In this document: positions 32,862 through 40,758 of the stretch, piece after piece | Position numbering within the stretch: the stretch's first letter is position 1 | How the letters are laid out: every line of letters begins with the position of its first letter | DNA from: Actinomadura sp. KC06 | Lineage (GTDB): Bacteria; Actinomycetota; Actinomycetes; Streptosporangiales; Streptosporangiaceae | Direction of reading: 5' to 3' | Length of the DNA stretch: 64,000 nt | Assembly: GCF_004348735.1 (NCBI RefSeq) | Contig: NZ_SMKT01000020.1 | Span: forward strand, 1 to 64,000 | The notes under the pieces: generated by a model | Database searches by the model: none | Seen by the model: only the letters and a program-made list of their open reading frames with translations | Told to the model about the DNA's origin: nothing | Translations under genes and position numbers: made by a program

Positions 32862-33749
32862 ATGAGCGAGATCGACGAGCGGCATCCCGTCATCACTCCG
32901 CGGCGCGTGAAGTTCGACTGGACGGACACGCCCCTGCACTGGATCCCGGACGAGCCGGTCGCGACGCACTTCATCAACGTCCTGCACCTGCTCCTGCCCG
33001 CCGGCGAGCGCTGGTTCGTGCACGTCTACAAGCAGACGCTGCCCCTCGTGGAGGACGACGCGCGCCTCCACAAGGAGGTCAAGGGGTTCATGGGCCAGGA
33101 GGCCGTGCACGCCTACTCCCACCAGGGCGTCCTCGACCGGCAGATGCTCGCGCAGGGCCTCGACCCGCGTCCGCTGACCGACCGGATCGAGTGGGTGTTC
33201 ACGCGGCTGCTCGGCGACCGGTGCCCGCTGCCGCTCCTGTCCGGGCGGCGGTGGCTGGACGTCCGGATCGGGATCATCGCCGGCATCGAGCACTACACCG
33301 CGGCCCTCGGTCAGTGGATCCTGGACGCCCGCGAACTCGACGACGCCGGCGCCGACCCGACGATGCTGGACCTGCTGCGCTGGCACGGCGCCGAGGAGGT
33401 CGAGCACCGCTCCGTCGCTTTCGACGTGTACCAGCACGTGGCCGGACGGTACTGGACGCGGTTCATCGCGTTCTTCCTAGGCGTCCTGGCGATGCCGCTC
33501 ATGGTGTACGCGGGCGCCGTGTATCTCTGCCGGGCCGACCCGACGCTCAGCGGCGTCCGTCCCAGGGTCCGGGACTACCGGCGGGCCGTGCGGCGCGGGC
33601 TGTTCCCCAGCAACCGGTTCATGGTGTCGGCCGCCCGCTCGTACCTGCGGCGCGACTACCACCCGTCCCGCGAGTGCTCCACGCGGCGCGCCCTCGACTA
33701 CCTGGCCGTGTCGCCCGCCGCGCGGGCCGCCGGGCACAAGGCCCCCTGA
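32862..33749 (+). CDS. PF10118-type metal-dependent hydrolase (ferritin-like diiron fold)
   Basis: A 295-aa protein of the predicted metal-dependent hydrolase family COG3687. Candidate metal ligands lie in GQEAVHAYSH, GIEHYTAAL and HGAEEVEHRS, the E/ExxH pattern of diiron four-helix proteins. A hydrophobic helix near residue 210 (FIAFFLGVLAMPLMVYAGAV) suggests membrane association. GGAGGG precedes the ATG. The CYP125-like P450 is encoded convergently next to it, and both families often occur in lipid or steroid degradation regions; a shared role is inference. Confidence 0.8.
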   Translation: MSEIDERHPVITPRRVKFDWTDTPLHWIPDEPVATHFINVLHLLLPAGERWFVHVYKQTLPLVEDDARLHKEVKGFMGQEAVHAYSHQGVLDRQMLAQGLDPRPLTDRIEWVFTRLLGDRCPLPLLSGRRWLDVRIGIIAGIEHYTAALGQWILDARELDDAGADPTMLDLLRWHGAEEVEHRSVAFDVYQHVAGRYWTRFIAFFLGVLAMPLMVYAGAVYLCRADPTLSGVRPRVRDYRRAVRRGLFPSNRFMVSAARSYLRRDYHPSRECSTRRALDYLAVSPAARAAGHKAP

Positions 33750-33756
33750 GCCGCGG

Positions 33757-33797
33757 CGGGCCCGGCGCCGCAAGCCGCGCCACGGCGCCCGGGCCCG
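33757..33797. terminator. bidirectional hairpin terminator
   Basis: CGGGCCCGGCGCCG (33757-33770) pairs with CGGCGCCCGGGCCCG (33783-33797) with one bulged base, between the convergent hydrolase and P450 genes. Confidence 0.7.
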
Positions 33798-33801
33798 TCG
33801 C

Positions 33802-35085
33802 TCAGAACGTGCAGGGCAGGTGTTTGATGCCGTTGATGAAATTGGAGTAGAGCATCTGGGGTTCGCCGCTCGCCCGGATGTCCGGCACGCGCGTGAACAG
33901 CTCCCGGAACATCACCGTGATCTCCTGCCGGGCCAGGTTGGCGCCCAGGCAGAAATGCGGCCCGGGACCGCCGAACCCCACATGCGGGTTGGGGGAGCGG
34001 GTGATGTCGAAGGCGTCCGGGTCGGTGAACACGTCGGCGTCGCGGTTGGCGGAGTTGTAGAACAGCAGGACCTTGTCGCCCGTCCGGTACCGCTGGCCGT
34101 TCATCTCATACTCGCGGGTGACCGTCCGGCGGAACTGGATGACCGGCGTCGCCATCCGGACGATCTCCTCCACGGCGCCGGGCGCGTGCGCGTCGAAGTC
34201 CTCCATCAGCAGGGCACGCTGCTCCGGGTTGTCGGTGAACAGCTTCAGGCCGTGCGACATGGCGTTGCGCGTGGTCTCGTTCCCGGCGACGACGAGCAGG
34301 ATGAAGAACGACCCGATCTCCTGGTCGGTCAGCGACTCGCCGTCCACGTTGGCGGTCACGAGCCGCGACACGAGGTCGTCGCCGGGGTACCGGCGGCGGC
34401 GCCGCGCCAGCTTCATCGCCAGGTGGTTCAGCTCGTACCCGGCCGCCATCGCCTGCAGCAGCCCGTACAGGACGCCGATCCGGGTGATGTCGCCGCGGTA
34501 GAGGTCCTTGCCGCCGGTGTACTCCGGGTCGCCGAGGCCCAGGATGGTGTTCGTCCGCTGGAACACCATGGGGCGCAGCCGTCCGGGGATGCCCATCATG
34601 TCGCAGATGACCTCCAGGGGCAGCCGGGCCGCGACGTCGGTGACGAAGTCGGCCGAGCCCTTGCCGCGCAGGTCGTCCACGATCCGCGTCGCCGTCGTCT
34701 GGAGGTCGGCCTCCAGCTTGGCGAGGACGCGGGGGGTGAACGCCCGCGACACGATCCGCCGGATCTTGGCGTGCCGCGGGTCGTCCATGTTGATCATCGA
34801 GCCGAAGTACCGGGCCATGTACCGGGGCAGGTCGGCGATGCTGGTGGAGGACGGCTCGCTGCTGAAGACCTCCGGCGTCCGGCTGGCCTCCACCACGTCG
34901 GCGTGCCTGGTCAGCGCGTAGTAGCCCCGCCCGGTCCTGATGAACGGCATCTTCAGCTCGCGGAAGAACGCGGGCCGGTCCCGCTCGCGGAGCCGCGCGA
35001 ACGCCGCCAGGCGCCGGTCCGGGGGAAGGGACCAGAAGTTCAGGTCGGACAGGTCGATCTCGCCGGTGTCCCGCACTGCCGTCAC
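33802..35085 (-). CDS. cytochrome P450, CYP125/CYP124-like
   Basis: A 427-aa soluble bacterial P450. The heme-binding loop is FGGPGPHFCLG (Cys near residue 375), the K-helix ExxR is in EEIVR, and the I-helix motif is AGNETTR, with Asn instead of Asp, as in CYP124/125/142 enzymes that hydroxylate the terminal carbon of cholesterol side chains or methyl-branched lipids. An inverted repeat CGGTT-N7-AACCG lies about 30 bp upstream of the start. No ferredoxin gene is adjacent, so redox partners must be encoded elsewhere. Substrate assignment to sterols is a family-based guess. Confidence 0.92.
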   Translation of the reverse strand: MTAVRDTGEIDLSDLNFWSLPPDRRLAAFARLRERDRPAFFRELKMPFIRTGRGYYALTRHADVVEASRTPEVFSSEPSSTSIADLPRYMARYFGSMINMDDPRHAKIRRIVSRAFTPRVLAKLEADLQTTATRIVDDLRGKGSADFVTDVAARLPLEVICDMMGIPGRLRPMVFQRTNTILGLGDPEYTGGKDLYRGDITRIGVLYGLLQAMAAGYELNHLAMKLARRRRRYPGDDLVSRLVTANVDGESLTDQEIGSFFILLVVAGNETTRNAMSHGLKLFTDNPEQRALLMEDFDAHAPGAVEEIVRMATPVIQFRRTVTREYEMNGQRYRTGDKVLLFYNSANRDADVFTDPDAFDITRSPNPHVGFGGPGPHFCLGANLARQEITVMFRELFTRVPDIRASGEPQMLYSNFINGIKHLPCTF

Positions 35086-35205
35086 CGCACACCGTCCTCA
35101 CGTGGTTCAGAACGCCATTCGGTTTCCATCGAACCGAGGTGCCCCGACATCCGTCAAGGGGCCACCGCGACCCTTCGCCGCAGCAATCCCCGTTCCATCG
35201 CGATG

Positions 35206-35760
35206 TCACAGGGTGAGGAGGGTGAGTACCAAGAGGGTTGTCAGGGCGGTCGTGGTCTTCATGGCGGGTAGCCGGGTGGCGATGAGCGGAGCGCGGTGGT
35301 CGTCTCGGGAGAGGTAGGTGAGGGTGGCGCTCAGGGCGCGGCCCAGGCCGAAGGCGGTGCCGGTCAGGAGGGTGATTGCGAGGGGCCCGTGGCTCAGGAG
35401 GAGGGCCAAGGCCAGGACGTATGGGGCGGTGGACGAGACGTAGGTCCGCACGCCGGTGCCCAGTTCGAAGCCGAATTGGAGCGTCCCTCGGCGCAGGTTG
35501 GTCTGGAGGACTTCTTGCGGGATCTGGCGGGCGTTCTGCGGGAGGGGAAGGGAGAGCAGGCCGAATTCGCGGGCCGTTCCGAGCGCCGCGATTCCCAGGA
35601 TCGCGAAGGCGCGGACGGACGCGGGCAGCGGCGCGGAGAAGCCCGAGAGCAGCCAGATCACCATGGCGCTCAGAGTGCCGCCGAGCAGCAGCCCGGCGGT
35701 GAAGACGGCCAGGATCTCGCCCTGCCGTACGGGAGCCCGCCAACCTGGCGAGAACAGCAC
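35206..35760 (-). CDS. multi-pass membrane protein of the Mau-like operon
   Basis: A 184-aa protein with about five membrane helices and no Cys at all. A conserved-looking cytoplasmic or periplasmic loop, QFGFELGTGVRTYVSS, lies mid-protein. It is the last gene of a six-gene run and starts (GTG) 18 bp after the small membrane protein stop. The position recalls MauF-type membrane proteins of methylamine dehydrogenase clusters, but I cannot show homology. Function unknown. Confidence 0.65.
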   Translation of the reverse strand: MLFSPGWRAPVRQGEILAVFTAGLLLGGTLSAMVIWLLSGFSAPLPASVRAFAILGIAALGTAREFGLLSLPLPQNARQIPQEVLQTNLRRGTLQFGFELGTGVRTYVSSTAPYVLALALLLSHGPLAITLLTGTAFGLGRALSATLTYLSRDDHRAPLIATRLPAMKTTTALTTLLVLTLLTL

Positions 35761-35778
35761 GGATTCGCTGTTGCGCGT

Positions 35779-35946
35779 TCAAACGCTGCCGGACAGCGAG
35801 AATCCGGCGAGGACGCCGATCGACGCCCAGCTCAGGACGGCGGCGTTCAGCGCGGCGGCTGATAGTGCGAGGAGCGCGACGGCGGCGACGGGAAGGAGAG
35901 GGTCGGTCAGTCCGCGCCGCAGCCGTCCGGCGGTCAGTTCTTGCAC
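35779..35946 (-). CDS. 55-aa small membrane protein overlapping the 12-Cys gene
   Basis: A 55-aa frame (starting MQELTAGRLRRGLTDPLLPV) with one long hydrophobic segment (AAVALLALSAAALNAAVLSW) and a second weak one. Its GTG lies 13 nt inside the end of the 12-cysteine gene in another frame, so it would be translationally coupled to it, and the next membrane gene follows 18 bp later. The hydrophobic, low-charge character differs from a random antisense frame. Moderately supported only by context. Confidence 0.5.
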   Translation of the reverse strand: MQELTAGRLRRGLTDPLLPVAAVALLALSAAALNAAVLSWASIGVLAGFSLSGSV

Positions 35947-36485
35947 GCCGTCGCTTTGCGGCAGATGGTCTTGTACCAGTTCCCCGCCTTCGACTTCTTC
36001 CAGCCGTCGTGGCAGCGCCAGGTGATGCCCTTCTTGCAGTTTCCGCATGCCTTGGAGTAGGCCCAGAGCCATCCGTCCCAGTGGCTTCCGTAGCAATCGC
36101 TCGGACGCAGTTTGTAGCGCCCCGGGTCCGAGACCCCGGATTTGTGGAATCCCTTGTATTTCCCGCTCGTCCGGCAGCACGAGGCGCACACCAGGCTCGG
36201 GCCGCAGCCGGGGGAGCAGTTGTGGCCGGCCGCGTACGACGGGCAGCGCGGATAGATGTCGTAGTAGCCGACCAGCTCGAACCCGGAGGACAGCGCCTCC
36301 CGCGCGGGCGGGAACACGCCGAGGGCCTTCAGCCCGGCGGTCGCGCCGGCGGCGGCGAGGCCCGTCAGGACGCTGCGTCGCACCGGCCTGAACGCCGGCG
36401 CGTCCGGCGGGACGCGGCGGCGGACGCGCCGGGCGTCGGCGGGACGCGGGCCGCGCAGCGGCGGGACGTCTTCCAGTTCGATCAT
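35934..36485 (-). CDS. Tat-exported 12-cysteine protein, MauA-like in layout
   Basis: A 183-aa protein with a long N-terminal leader carrying a twin-arginine motif (VRRSVLTGLAAAGATAGL, about residues 36-53) and a mature part of about 120 residues with 12 Cys, including CASCC, SDCYGSHWDGW, CGNC and a C-terminal TICRKATACKN. The size, long Tat leader and Cys count match the light chain of methylamine dehydrogenase (MauA), and MauD and MauE are encoded directly upstream. The Trp residue that should precede the central Cys-Tyr in MauA is not seen, and no heavy chain or MauG is nearby, so a TTQ cofactor is doubtful. ATG overlaps the mauD-like stop (ATGA). Confidence 0.7.
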   Translation of the reverse strand: MIELEDVPPLRGPRPADARRVRRRVPPDAPAFRPVRRSVLTGLAAAGATAGLKALGVFPPAREALSSGFELVGYYDIYPRCPSYAAGHNCSPGCGPSLVCASCCRTSGKYKGFHKSGVSDPGRYKLRPSDCYGSHWDGWLWAYSKACGNCKKGITWRCHDGWKKSKAGNWYKTICRKATACKN

Positions 36486-36940
36486 CGTGCCGCCTCCAGG
36501 GTGAGTGTGCGGAGGGCTTCGGGCGAGCCCACGGGTTCGGCGGTCCGCACCCGGCCGTCCGCGCCGACGATCACGGCGAACGGGGTGGCGGGGACGCGGT
36601 AGTCGGCGAACAGGCCGTCCCGCTCGCCGGACAGGACGGTCGCGCCGGACGCGGCGTCCGCGGGAGGGCCCGCGAAGATCGCGTGGAACGGCGGGCCGAG
36701 GTCGTCGGCGGCGGCCAGCACGTCCGTGCAGACGCCGCAGTCGCGGTCGAGGAAGAGCAGCAGGCCCGGCCCGAGCCGGTCGAAGGACGGGGCGGGCGTG
36801 CCCGGCGCCGGGCCGAGACCGGTCGGGCGGGACGCGCCCTGGCCGAGCGCGTGGACCTGCCGGACGAGGCCGGCGACCACCAGGGCGAGCAGCAGGATCG
36901 CCACCCACGACAGCAGCAGCGCGCTGCTCTGGAAGCTCAT
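36482..36940 (-). CDS. MauD/TlpA-like membrane-anchored thioredoxin
   Basis: A 152-aa protein with an N-terminal membrane helix (SALLLSWVAILLLALVVAGL) and an extracytoplasmic thioredoxin-like domain. The redox motif is CGVC in FLDRDCGVCTDV, and the cis-Pro loop is VPATPFAVIV. MauD proteins make or repair disulfides in the Cys-rich light chain of methylamine dehydrogenase; here the downstream 12-Cys protein is the obvious client. It overlaps both neighbours by 4 nt (ATGA). Confidence 0.82.
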   Translation of the reverse strand: MSFQSSALLLSWVAILLLALVVAGLVRQVHALGQGASRPTGLGPAPGTPAPSFDRLGPGLLLFLDRDCGVCTDVLAAADDLGPPFHAIFAGPPADAASGATVLSGERDGLFADYRVPATPFAVIVGADGRVRTAEPVGSPEALRTLTLEAAR

Positions 36941-37464
36941 CCGGCAGACCTCCTCACGATCATGGCGGACGGGAGCGTCCAGAGGAGGACCGCGAACCCC
37001 AGCCCCGCCGTGACGACGATGAACGACTCGTATGCGGACGGCCCGCTGGGCAGCCCGTGGAGGGCGCCGGCCAGCGCGAGCGCGGACAGGGCGGCGGCTC
37101 GTCCCGCGACCCAGCCCGTCATCGGCGCGTCGGCGCCCGCGCAGCCGCAGGGCACGTTGTGGCGCGTGCGCGACACGTACGTCCCATAGGCCGCGTACAG
37201 GGCGAGCAGGGCGGCCGACGCTCCGAACGCCAGGCGCATCGGCCCGTCCAGCCGGAGCAGGAGCGCCACCGCGCAGCCGGCGCCGGTGAGCGCCTCCGCG
37301 GCGACCACGGCCGCCGCCACGGGACCCGCGAGCGCGCGCGGGACCGTGCCGTGCGCCCGCAGCGCCGAGGCGAGCATGCTCGGACGCCTGGCATGCCCGA
37401 ACAGCGACGCCAGCAGGACGAGCGGGACCGCGACCGCCGCGACGCCCGCCGTCAGCGCGGTCAC
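36937..37464 (-). CDS. MauE-family (DoxX-like) redox membrane protein
   Basis: A 175-aa, four-helix membrane protein of the MauE family (PF07291), recognised by RPSMLASALRAHG-type N-terminal loop and the paired cysteines CGCAG in NVPCGCAGADAP. MauE proteins pass redox equivalents to the MauD thioredoxin. The GTG start overlaps the stop of the upstream gene (GTGA) and its stop overlaps the MauD start. Confidence 0.82.
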   Translation of the reverse strand: MTALTAGVAAVAVPLVLLASLFGHARRPSMLASALRAHGTVPRALAGPVAAAVVAAEALTGAGCAVALLLRLDGPMRLAFGASAALLALYAAYGTYVSRTRHNVPCGCAGADAPMTGWVAGRAAALSALALAGALHGLPSGPSAYESFIVVTAGLGFAVLLWTLPSAMIVRRSAG

Positions 37465-38162
37465 GGGACCGCCTCGACCGCCAGGCCCGCGAGCCGCCGC
37501 GGGACCTCCCGCACCTCGTCCTCCTCGGGCAGGACGGTGACCAGCAGCGACTTCAGGGCCAGCATGAAATAGGTGCCCTGGCCGTCCACGCTGTCCCGGA
37601 ACAGCTCGCCGCCCGCGACGGACGCGCCGCGCCACGACGGGAGCCGCCGCCGCGTCTGCCGGTTCAGCGGCCTGATCTCCAGGAGCCCGAGGCCCGGTAC
37701 CTCCTTGACCAGCTCGGCGGGCGCGGGCCGCCGGGCCCGGCCGTGCGGGACGGCGATGACCCCGTCCGCGTGCTCGGTCAGCCGGATCGAGTCGAAGAAC
37801 GCGACGGCGTCCGCCGGACGCGCGTGGTAAAGGTGCGTGAACACCGCATGGCGCCGCCCCTCCCACGCGGCCGCGAGGACGGTCTCGCTCACCCCCGGGC
37901 CGCTGTCGTGGGCGGCCGCGGCCCGGCCGACCCGCAGGCGCCCGTCCTGGACGCGGAACTCCTCGTCGAACCGCTCGACGCCGATGTCGTCGGCCCAGGC
38001 GAGCGCCGCCCTCCGGGTGCCGCTGGAGATCTCGTGGAGCCGCCCGCCGTCGGCGATCACCGCGACCGACGTCCAGGGACGCCCGAGGTCATGGGGACCT
38101 GAGAGCCGTACCCTGACACCGTCCAGCGAGCGGTGGACGATCTCCCGTTCGGATGTGCCCAT
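37461..38162 (-). CDS. first gene of the Mau-like operon, unknown function
   Basis: A 233-aa soluble-looking protein (starting MGTSEREIVHRSLDGVRVRL) without signal peptide. It has beta-rich repeats such as GGRLHEIS and QDGRLRVG and a C-terminal GQGTYFMLALKSLLVTVLPE. It sits where the methylamine dehydrogenase heavy chain would be in a true mau cluster but is far too short and not a seven-blade propeller. AGGAAAGGGGG precedes the ATG. I do not recognise the family. Confidence 0.65.
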   Translation of the reverse strand: MGTSEREIVHRSLDGVRVRLSGPHDLGRPWTSVAVIADGGRLHEISSGTRRAALAWADDIGVERFDEEFRVQDGRLRVGRAAAAHDSGPGVSETVLAAAWEGRRHAVFTHLYHARPADAVAFFDSIRLTEHADGVIAVPHGRARRPAPAELVKEVPGLGLLEIRPLNRQTRRRLPSWRGASVAGGELFRDSVDGQGTYFMLALKSLLVTVLPEEDEVREVPRRLAGLAVEAVP

Positions 38163-38379
38163 GAACGCCCCCTTTCCTGCGGGACGCAATTCCCGCAGAA
38201 GCACCGCGGGTAACGGAAGCGACGCTACGCGTGAATCCACACTTTGGGGGTGAATCTTCCGGAAGTGGTCATGTCCGGGAACGGGTAAGGTCAACTGCCG
38301 GACCCGTGCGGCGGCGGCGTTTCAGCACCGGCCCGGCACCGCGCCCTCGGTAGGGTCGTGAGGTTTTCCGGCAGGTGAG

Positions 38380-38425
38380 CGTGAGGTGAACGCGTGAGCG
38401 AGGTCCGTGAGGTGAACGCGTGAGC
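38380..38425 (+). repeat. direct duplication of the dut start region
   Basis: The 20-bp string CGTGAGGTGAACGCGTGAGC occurs at 38380-38399 and again at 38406-38425, a 26-bp period. Each copy carries the same ribosome-binding and GTG start context. Confidence 0.9.
38394..38423 (+). CDS. 9-codon upstream ORF coupled to dut
   Basis: The first copy of the duplicated start (GTG at 38394) opens a frame MSEVREVNA that stops at TGA 38421-38423, overlapping the dut GTG (GTGA). It would be translated with the same signals as dut. A regulatory or neutral by-product of the tandem duplication; no peptide function is implied. Confidence 0.4.
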   Translation: MSEVREVNA

Positions 38426-38935
38426 AAGGTCGATGTGCTGATCCGGCGGCTCGATCCCGGGCTGCCCCTGCCGCAGTACGCCCACGCGGGCGACGCGGGC
38501 GCCGATCTGGTCGCGGCCGTGGACGTCGAGCTGCCCCCGGGTGAGCGCGCCGTAGTCCCTACGGGCATGGCGATCGCGCTGCCCGACGGCTACGCGGCTT
38601 TCATTCACCCGAGGTCCGGTTTGGGCGCTAGGTTGGGGGTGACCATAGTCAACGCACCCGGTACGGTCGACGCCGGCTATCGGGGTGAGATCAAGGTGAC
38701 CCTGCTGAACACCGACCTCCGCGCCACCGTCACCCTGCGGCGCGGAGACCGCATCGCGCAGCTGGTCGTGCAGCGGGTGGAGCAGGCGGTGTTCCACGAG
38801 GTCGCCGAGCTTCCCGGATCGGCGCGCGGAACCGACGGCTTCGGCTCCACCGGCGGATTCGGTCCTGCGCCCGGAGGGCGGGGGCCCGCGGGCGCGGATA
38901 ATGCAGGCAATGAGCACAGTCGAGAAGGAGCGTGA
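38420..38935 (+). CDS. dut: dUTP diphosphatase
   Basis: A 171-aa trimeric dUTPase converting dUTP to dUMP and pyrophosphate, which keeps uracil out of DNA and feeds dTMP synthesis. Motifs are in order: [10 protein letters not shown] (1), [12 protein letters not shown] (2), [14 protein letters not shown] (3), [10 protein letters not shown] (4) and the C-terminal [12 protein letters not shown] (5). A Gly/Pro-rich tail of about 25 residues follows motif 5. A TAGGGT -10-like box is at 38351-38356. DUF3710 follows 3 bp after the stop. Confidence 0.95.
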   Translation: MSKVDVLIRRLDPGLPLPQYAHAGDAGADLVAAVDVELPPGERAVVPTGMAIALPDGYAAFIHPRSGLGARLGVTIVNAPGTVDAGYRGEIKVTLLNTDLRATVTLRRGDRIAQLVVQRVEQAVFHEVAELPGSARGTDGFGSTGGFGPAPGGRGPAGADNAGNEHSREGA

Positions 38936-38938
38936 GTC

Positions 38939-39763
38939 GTGGCTTTTGGACGTCGCCGGCAGGCCGAGGAGCCCGAGAAGGGGCCCGAGGTCACCGATGA
39001 GCCGGTGGAGGCCGCCGAGGACGCCGCCGAAGAGGCTCCCGCCAAGGCGCAGCCGGCCGAGGGCGGCCCGTGGGACTCCGAGGACTCCTTCCCCGAGCTG
39101 CAGCGGCTCGATTTCGGGTCCATCCTGGTGCCGGTCGCCCAGGGCCTCGGCTTCCAGGTGAATTTCGAGGCTACCCAGGTGGACGAGGAGGGCAACCCGC
39201 TCGACGGGCGGCCCGTCGCCGTGCTGGTGCAGTACGAGGAGAGCGCCATGCAGTTGCAGGCGTTCGCGGCGCCGAAGCGCAGCGGCATCTGGGACGACGT
39301 GCGCCGTGAGACCGCCAAGGACATCCAGGAGGAGGCGCAGGGCCAGACCCAGGAGGGCGACGGCCCGTTCGGCCCCGAGCTCCTGGCGATGGTTCCCCAG
39401 CCGCTGACCGAGGAGGTCCTCGCGGAGATGCCGGAAGACTTCCGCCAGCAGATCCCGGCGGAGTTCATCGAGCAGGGCTGGGCGCCGCAGATCATCCGCT
39501 TCCTCGGCGTGGACGGCCCTCGCTGGTTCCTGCAGGCCGTCGTCCAGGGCGCGGCGATCGAGAACGAGGAGCAGTGGCAGGTCCTTGAGGACGTCCTGCG
39601 CGGCGTGGTCGTCGTCCGCGGCGACGCCCCGATGCCTCCGCGCGACCTGCTGGAGCTGCGGATCCCGAAGGAGTTCAGCGAGGGCGGCGACGAGGACGAG
39701 GAGGAGGCCGTCGAGACCTTCGACCCCTTCGAGCGCGGCCCCGAGATCACCGAGGTCCGCTGA
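38939..39763 (+). CDS. DUF3710 protein
   Basis: A 274-aa acidic protein of the actinobacterial DUF3710 family, almost always encoded just after dut. An acidic, disordered N-terminus (to about residue 45) precedes the conserved domain with RLDFGSILVPV, SGIWDDVR and GVDGPRWFLQAVVQG. The start GTG has GAAGGAG about 9 nt upstream. Function unknown; the link to dut is conserved and may reflect shared transcription only. Confidence 0.92.
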   Translation: MAFGRRRQAEEPEKGPEVTDEPVEAAEDAAEEAPAKAQPAEGGPWDSEDSFPELQRLDFGSILVPVAQGLGFQVNFEATQVDEEGNPLDGRPVAVLVQYEESAMQLQAFAAPKRSGIWDDVRRETAKDIQEEAQGQTQEGDGPFGPELLAMVPQPLTEEVLAEMPEDFRQQIPAEFIEQGWAPQIIRFLGVDGPRWFLQAVVQGAAIENEEQWQVLEDVLRGVVVVRGDAPMPPRDLLELRIPKEFSEGGDEDEEEAVETFDPFERGPEITEVR

Positions 39764-39814
39764 CCGGTCGCCGTGGTCCGCCGACCCGGCCGCCGTCCGC
39801 TCCCGCAGAACTTG

Positions 39815-39859
39815 CCCGCCGTGCCGCGCGCCGTTTCGGACGTGCGGCCGGCGGGTTTT
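39815..39859 (+). terminator. T-tailed intrinsic terminator of the dut-DUF3710 operon
   Basis: CCCGCCG-t-GCCGC (39815-39827) pairs with GCGGC-CGGCGGG (39844-39855) and is followed by TTTT (39856-39859). Confidence 0.8.
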
Positions 39860-39919
39860 CGCTGAGCCGCGTGCCGCGGATTCCTTGCGCCGGACGCCTT
39901 TCGGGTGGTCAATCGGGAC

Positions 39920-40000
39920 ATGTCGAAGAAGACGCGCAAACGCCGGGCCCGTAAACGCAGCAAGTCCAACAAGGGAAAGCGGCCCAACGCCCGCCGCTAG
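39920..40000 (+). CDS. 50S ribosomal protein bL37
   Basis: A 26-aa gene encoding a very basic peptide that begins MSKKTRKRRARKRSKSNK and ends GKRPNARR. It matches in length, charge and the closing GKRPN motif the actinobacterial ribosomal protein bL37, first seen in structures of mycobacterial 50S subunits, where it sits in the 23S rRNA. It lies 60 bp after the dut-DUF3710 terminator. Its stop codon is part of the terminator stem at 39998-40038. Confidence 0.82.
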   Translation: MSKKTRKRRARKRSKSNKGKRPNARR

Positions 40001-40038
40001 CCCGCTGGCCCGGGGCCCGGCGGGAGCGGGCCGGGCTA
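39998..40038. terminator. shared bidirectional terminator carrying both stop codons
   Basis: TAGCCCG (39998-40004) pairs with CGGGCTA (40032-40038), with further GC pairing inside. The left arm begins with the bL37 stop codon (TAG) and the right arm ends with the stop codon of the convergent deacetylase gene. Confidence 0.65.
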
Positions 40039-40737
40039 CGCCTCGATCATCTCGAACGTCAGCGCGTGCTCGACGCCGACGGCGCGTCCGGCCTCCTCGG
40101 CGTTGCCGGTGAGGAACGCCGCCCCGTCGAACCCGGCGCCCAGGTTCGAGAAGTACACGTGGTGCGCGAGCAGCGAGTCGATGCCGGCCTGCAGGTGACC
40201 GGTGATGTCCACGTAGTGCGTGTCCTGCGGTGATCCGCCGAACAGCGCGAACCGGACGCCCTGCCACGGGTCGAGGCCGAGGTCGCGGAACACCCACCGG
40301 TTGGCGGCGTCCCTGATCGCGTCCGCGACGGCGAGCCCGAGGACGCGGTGGTCGGCCATGTTGAACCCGCCGCCGGGGAAGGCGTTCCGGAAGTTCAGCG
40401 ACAGCACGACCTCGGGCCGGTACCGCCGGATCACCTCGGCGAGCGCCCGCCGCAGCGGCAGGCCATACTCCAGCACGCCGTCCTGGAAGTCGAGGAACTC
40501 CACCGTCTCCACCCCGACGATCCGCGCGGCCTCGATCTGCTCCGCGCTGCGGAGGCGGCGCGCATCGTTGGGCTCCATCGAGTCGATGCCGGCCTCCCCG
40601 CGGGTCGCGATCACCTCCGTCACCGTCTTGCCCTGGCTCGTCCACTTGGCGACGGCGGCCGACGCCCCGTACTCCAGGTCGTCGGGATGCGCGACGATCG
40701 TCAGGGCCCGGTCCCAGTCCTCAGGTACCTCGTCCAT
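40036..40737 (-). CDS. PIG-L/LmbE-family N-acetylglucosaminyl deacetylase
   Basis: A 233-aa zinc-dependent deacetylase of the PIG-L family. The zinc motif AHPDD is at about residues 16-20 and the distal His in NMADHRVLGL. TRGEAGIDS is also typical. Relatives act on GlcNAc-inositol (MshB), mycothiol conjugates (Mca) or sugar-containing natural products; the substrate here is unknown. I chose ATG 40737, with GGAGAGGATGG before it, over ATG 40755. Confidence 0.85.
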   Translation of the reverse strand: MDEVPEDWDRALTIVAHPDDLEYGASAAVAKWTSQGKTVTEVIATRGEAGIDSMEPNDARRLRSAEQIEAARIVGVETVEFLDFQDGVLEYGLPLRRALAEVIRRYRPEVVLSLNFRNAFPGGGFNMADHRVLGLAVADAIRDAANRWVFRDLGLDPWQGVRFALFGGSPQDTHYVDITGHLQAGIDSLLAHHVYFSNLGAGFDGAAFLTGNAEEAGRAVGVEHALTFEMIEA

Positions 40738-40758
40738 CCCTCCATCCTCTCCCATCGC

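Noticed and set aside
30003..33437. Very long minus-strand open frame across valS
   Set aside because: valS on the plus strand has complete motifs; the opposite frame is a bias artefact.
35934..37464. Ordinary methylamine dehydrogenase cluster
   Set aside because: No heavy chain, MauG or amicyanin gene is present and the expected cofactor Trp is not in place.
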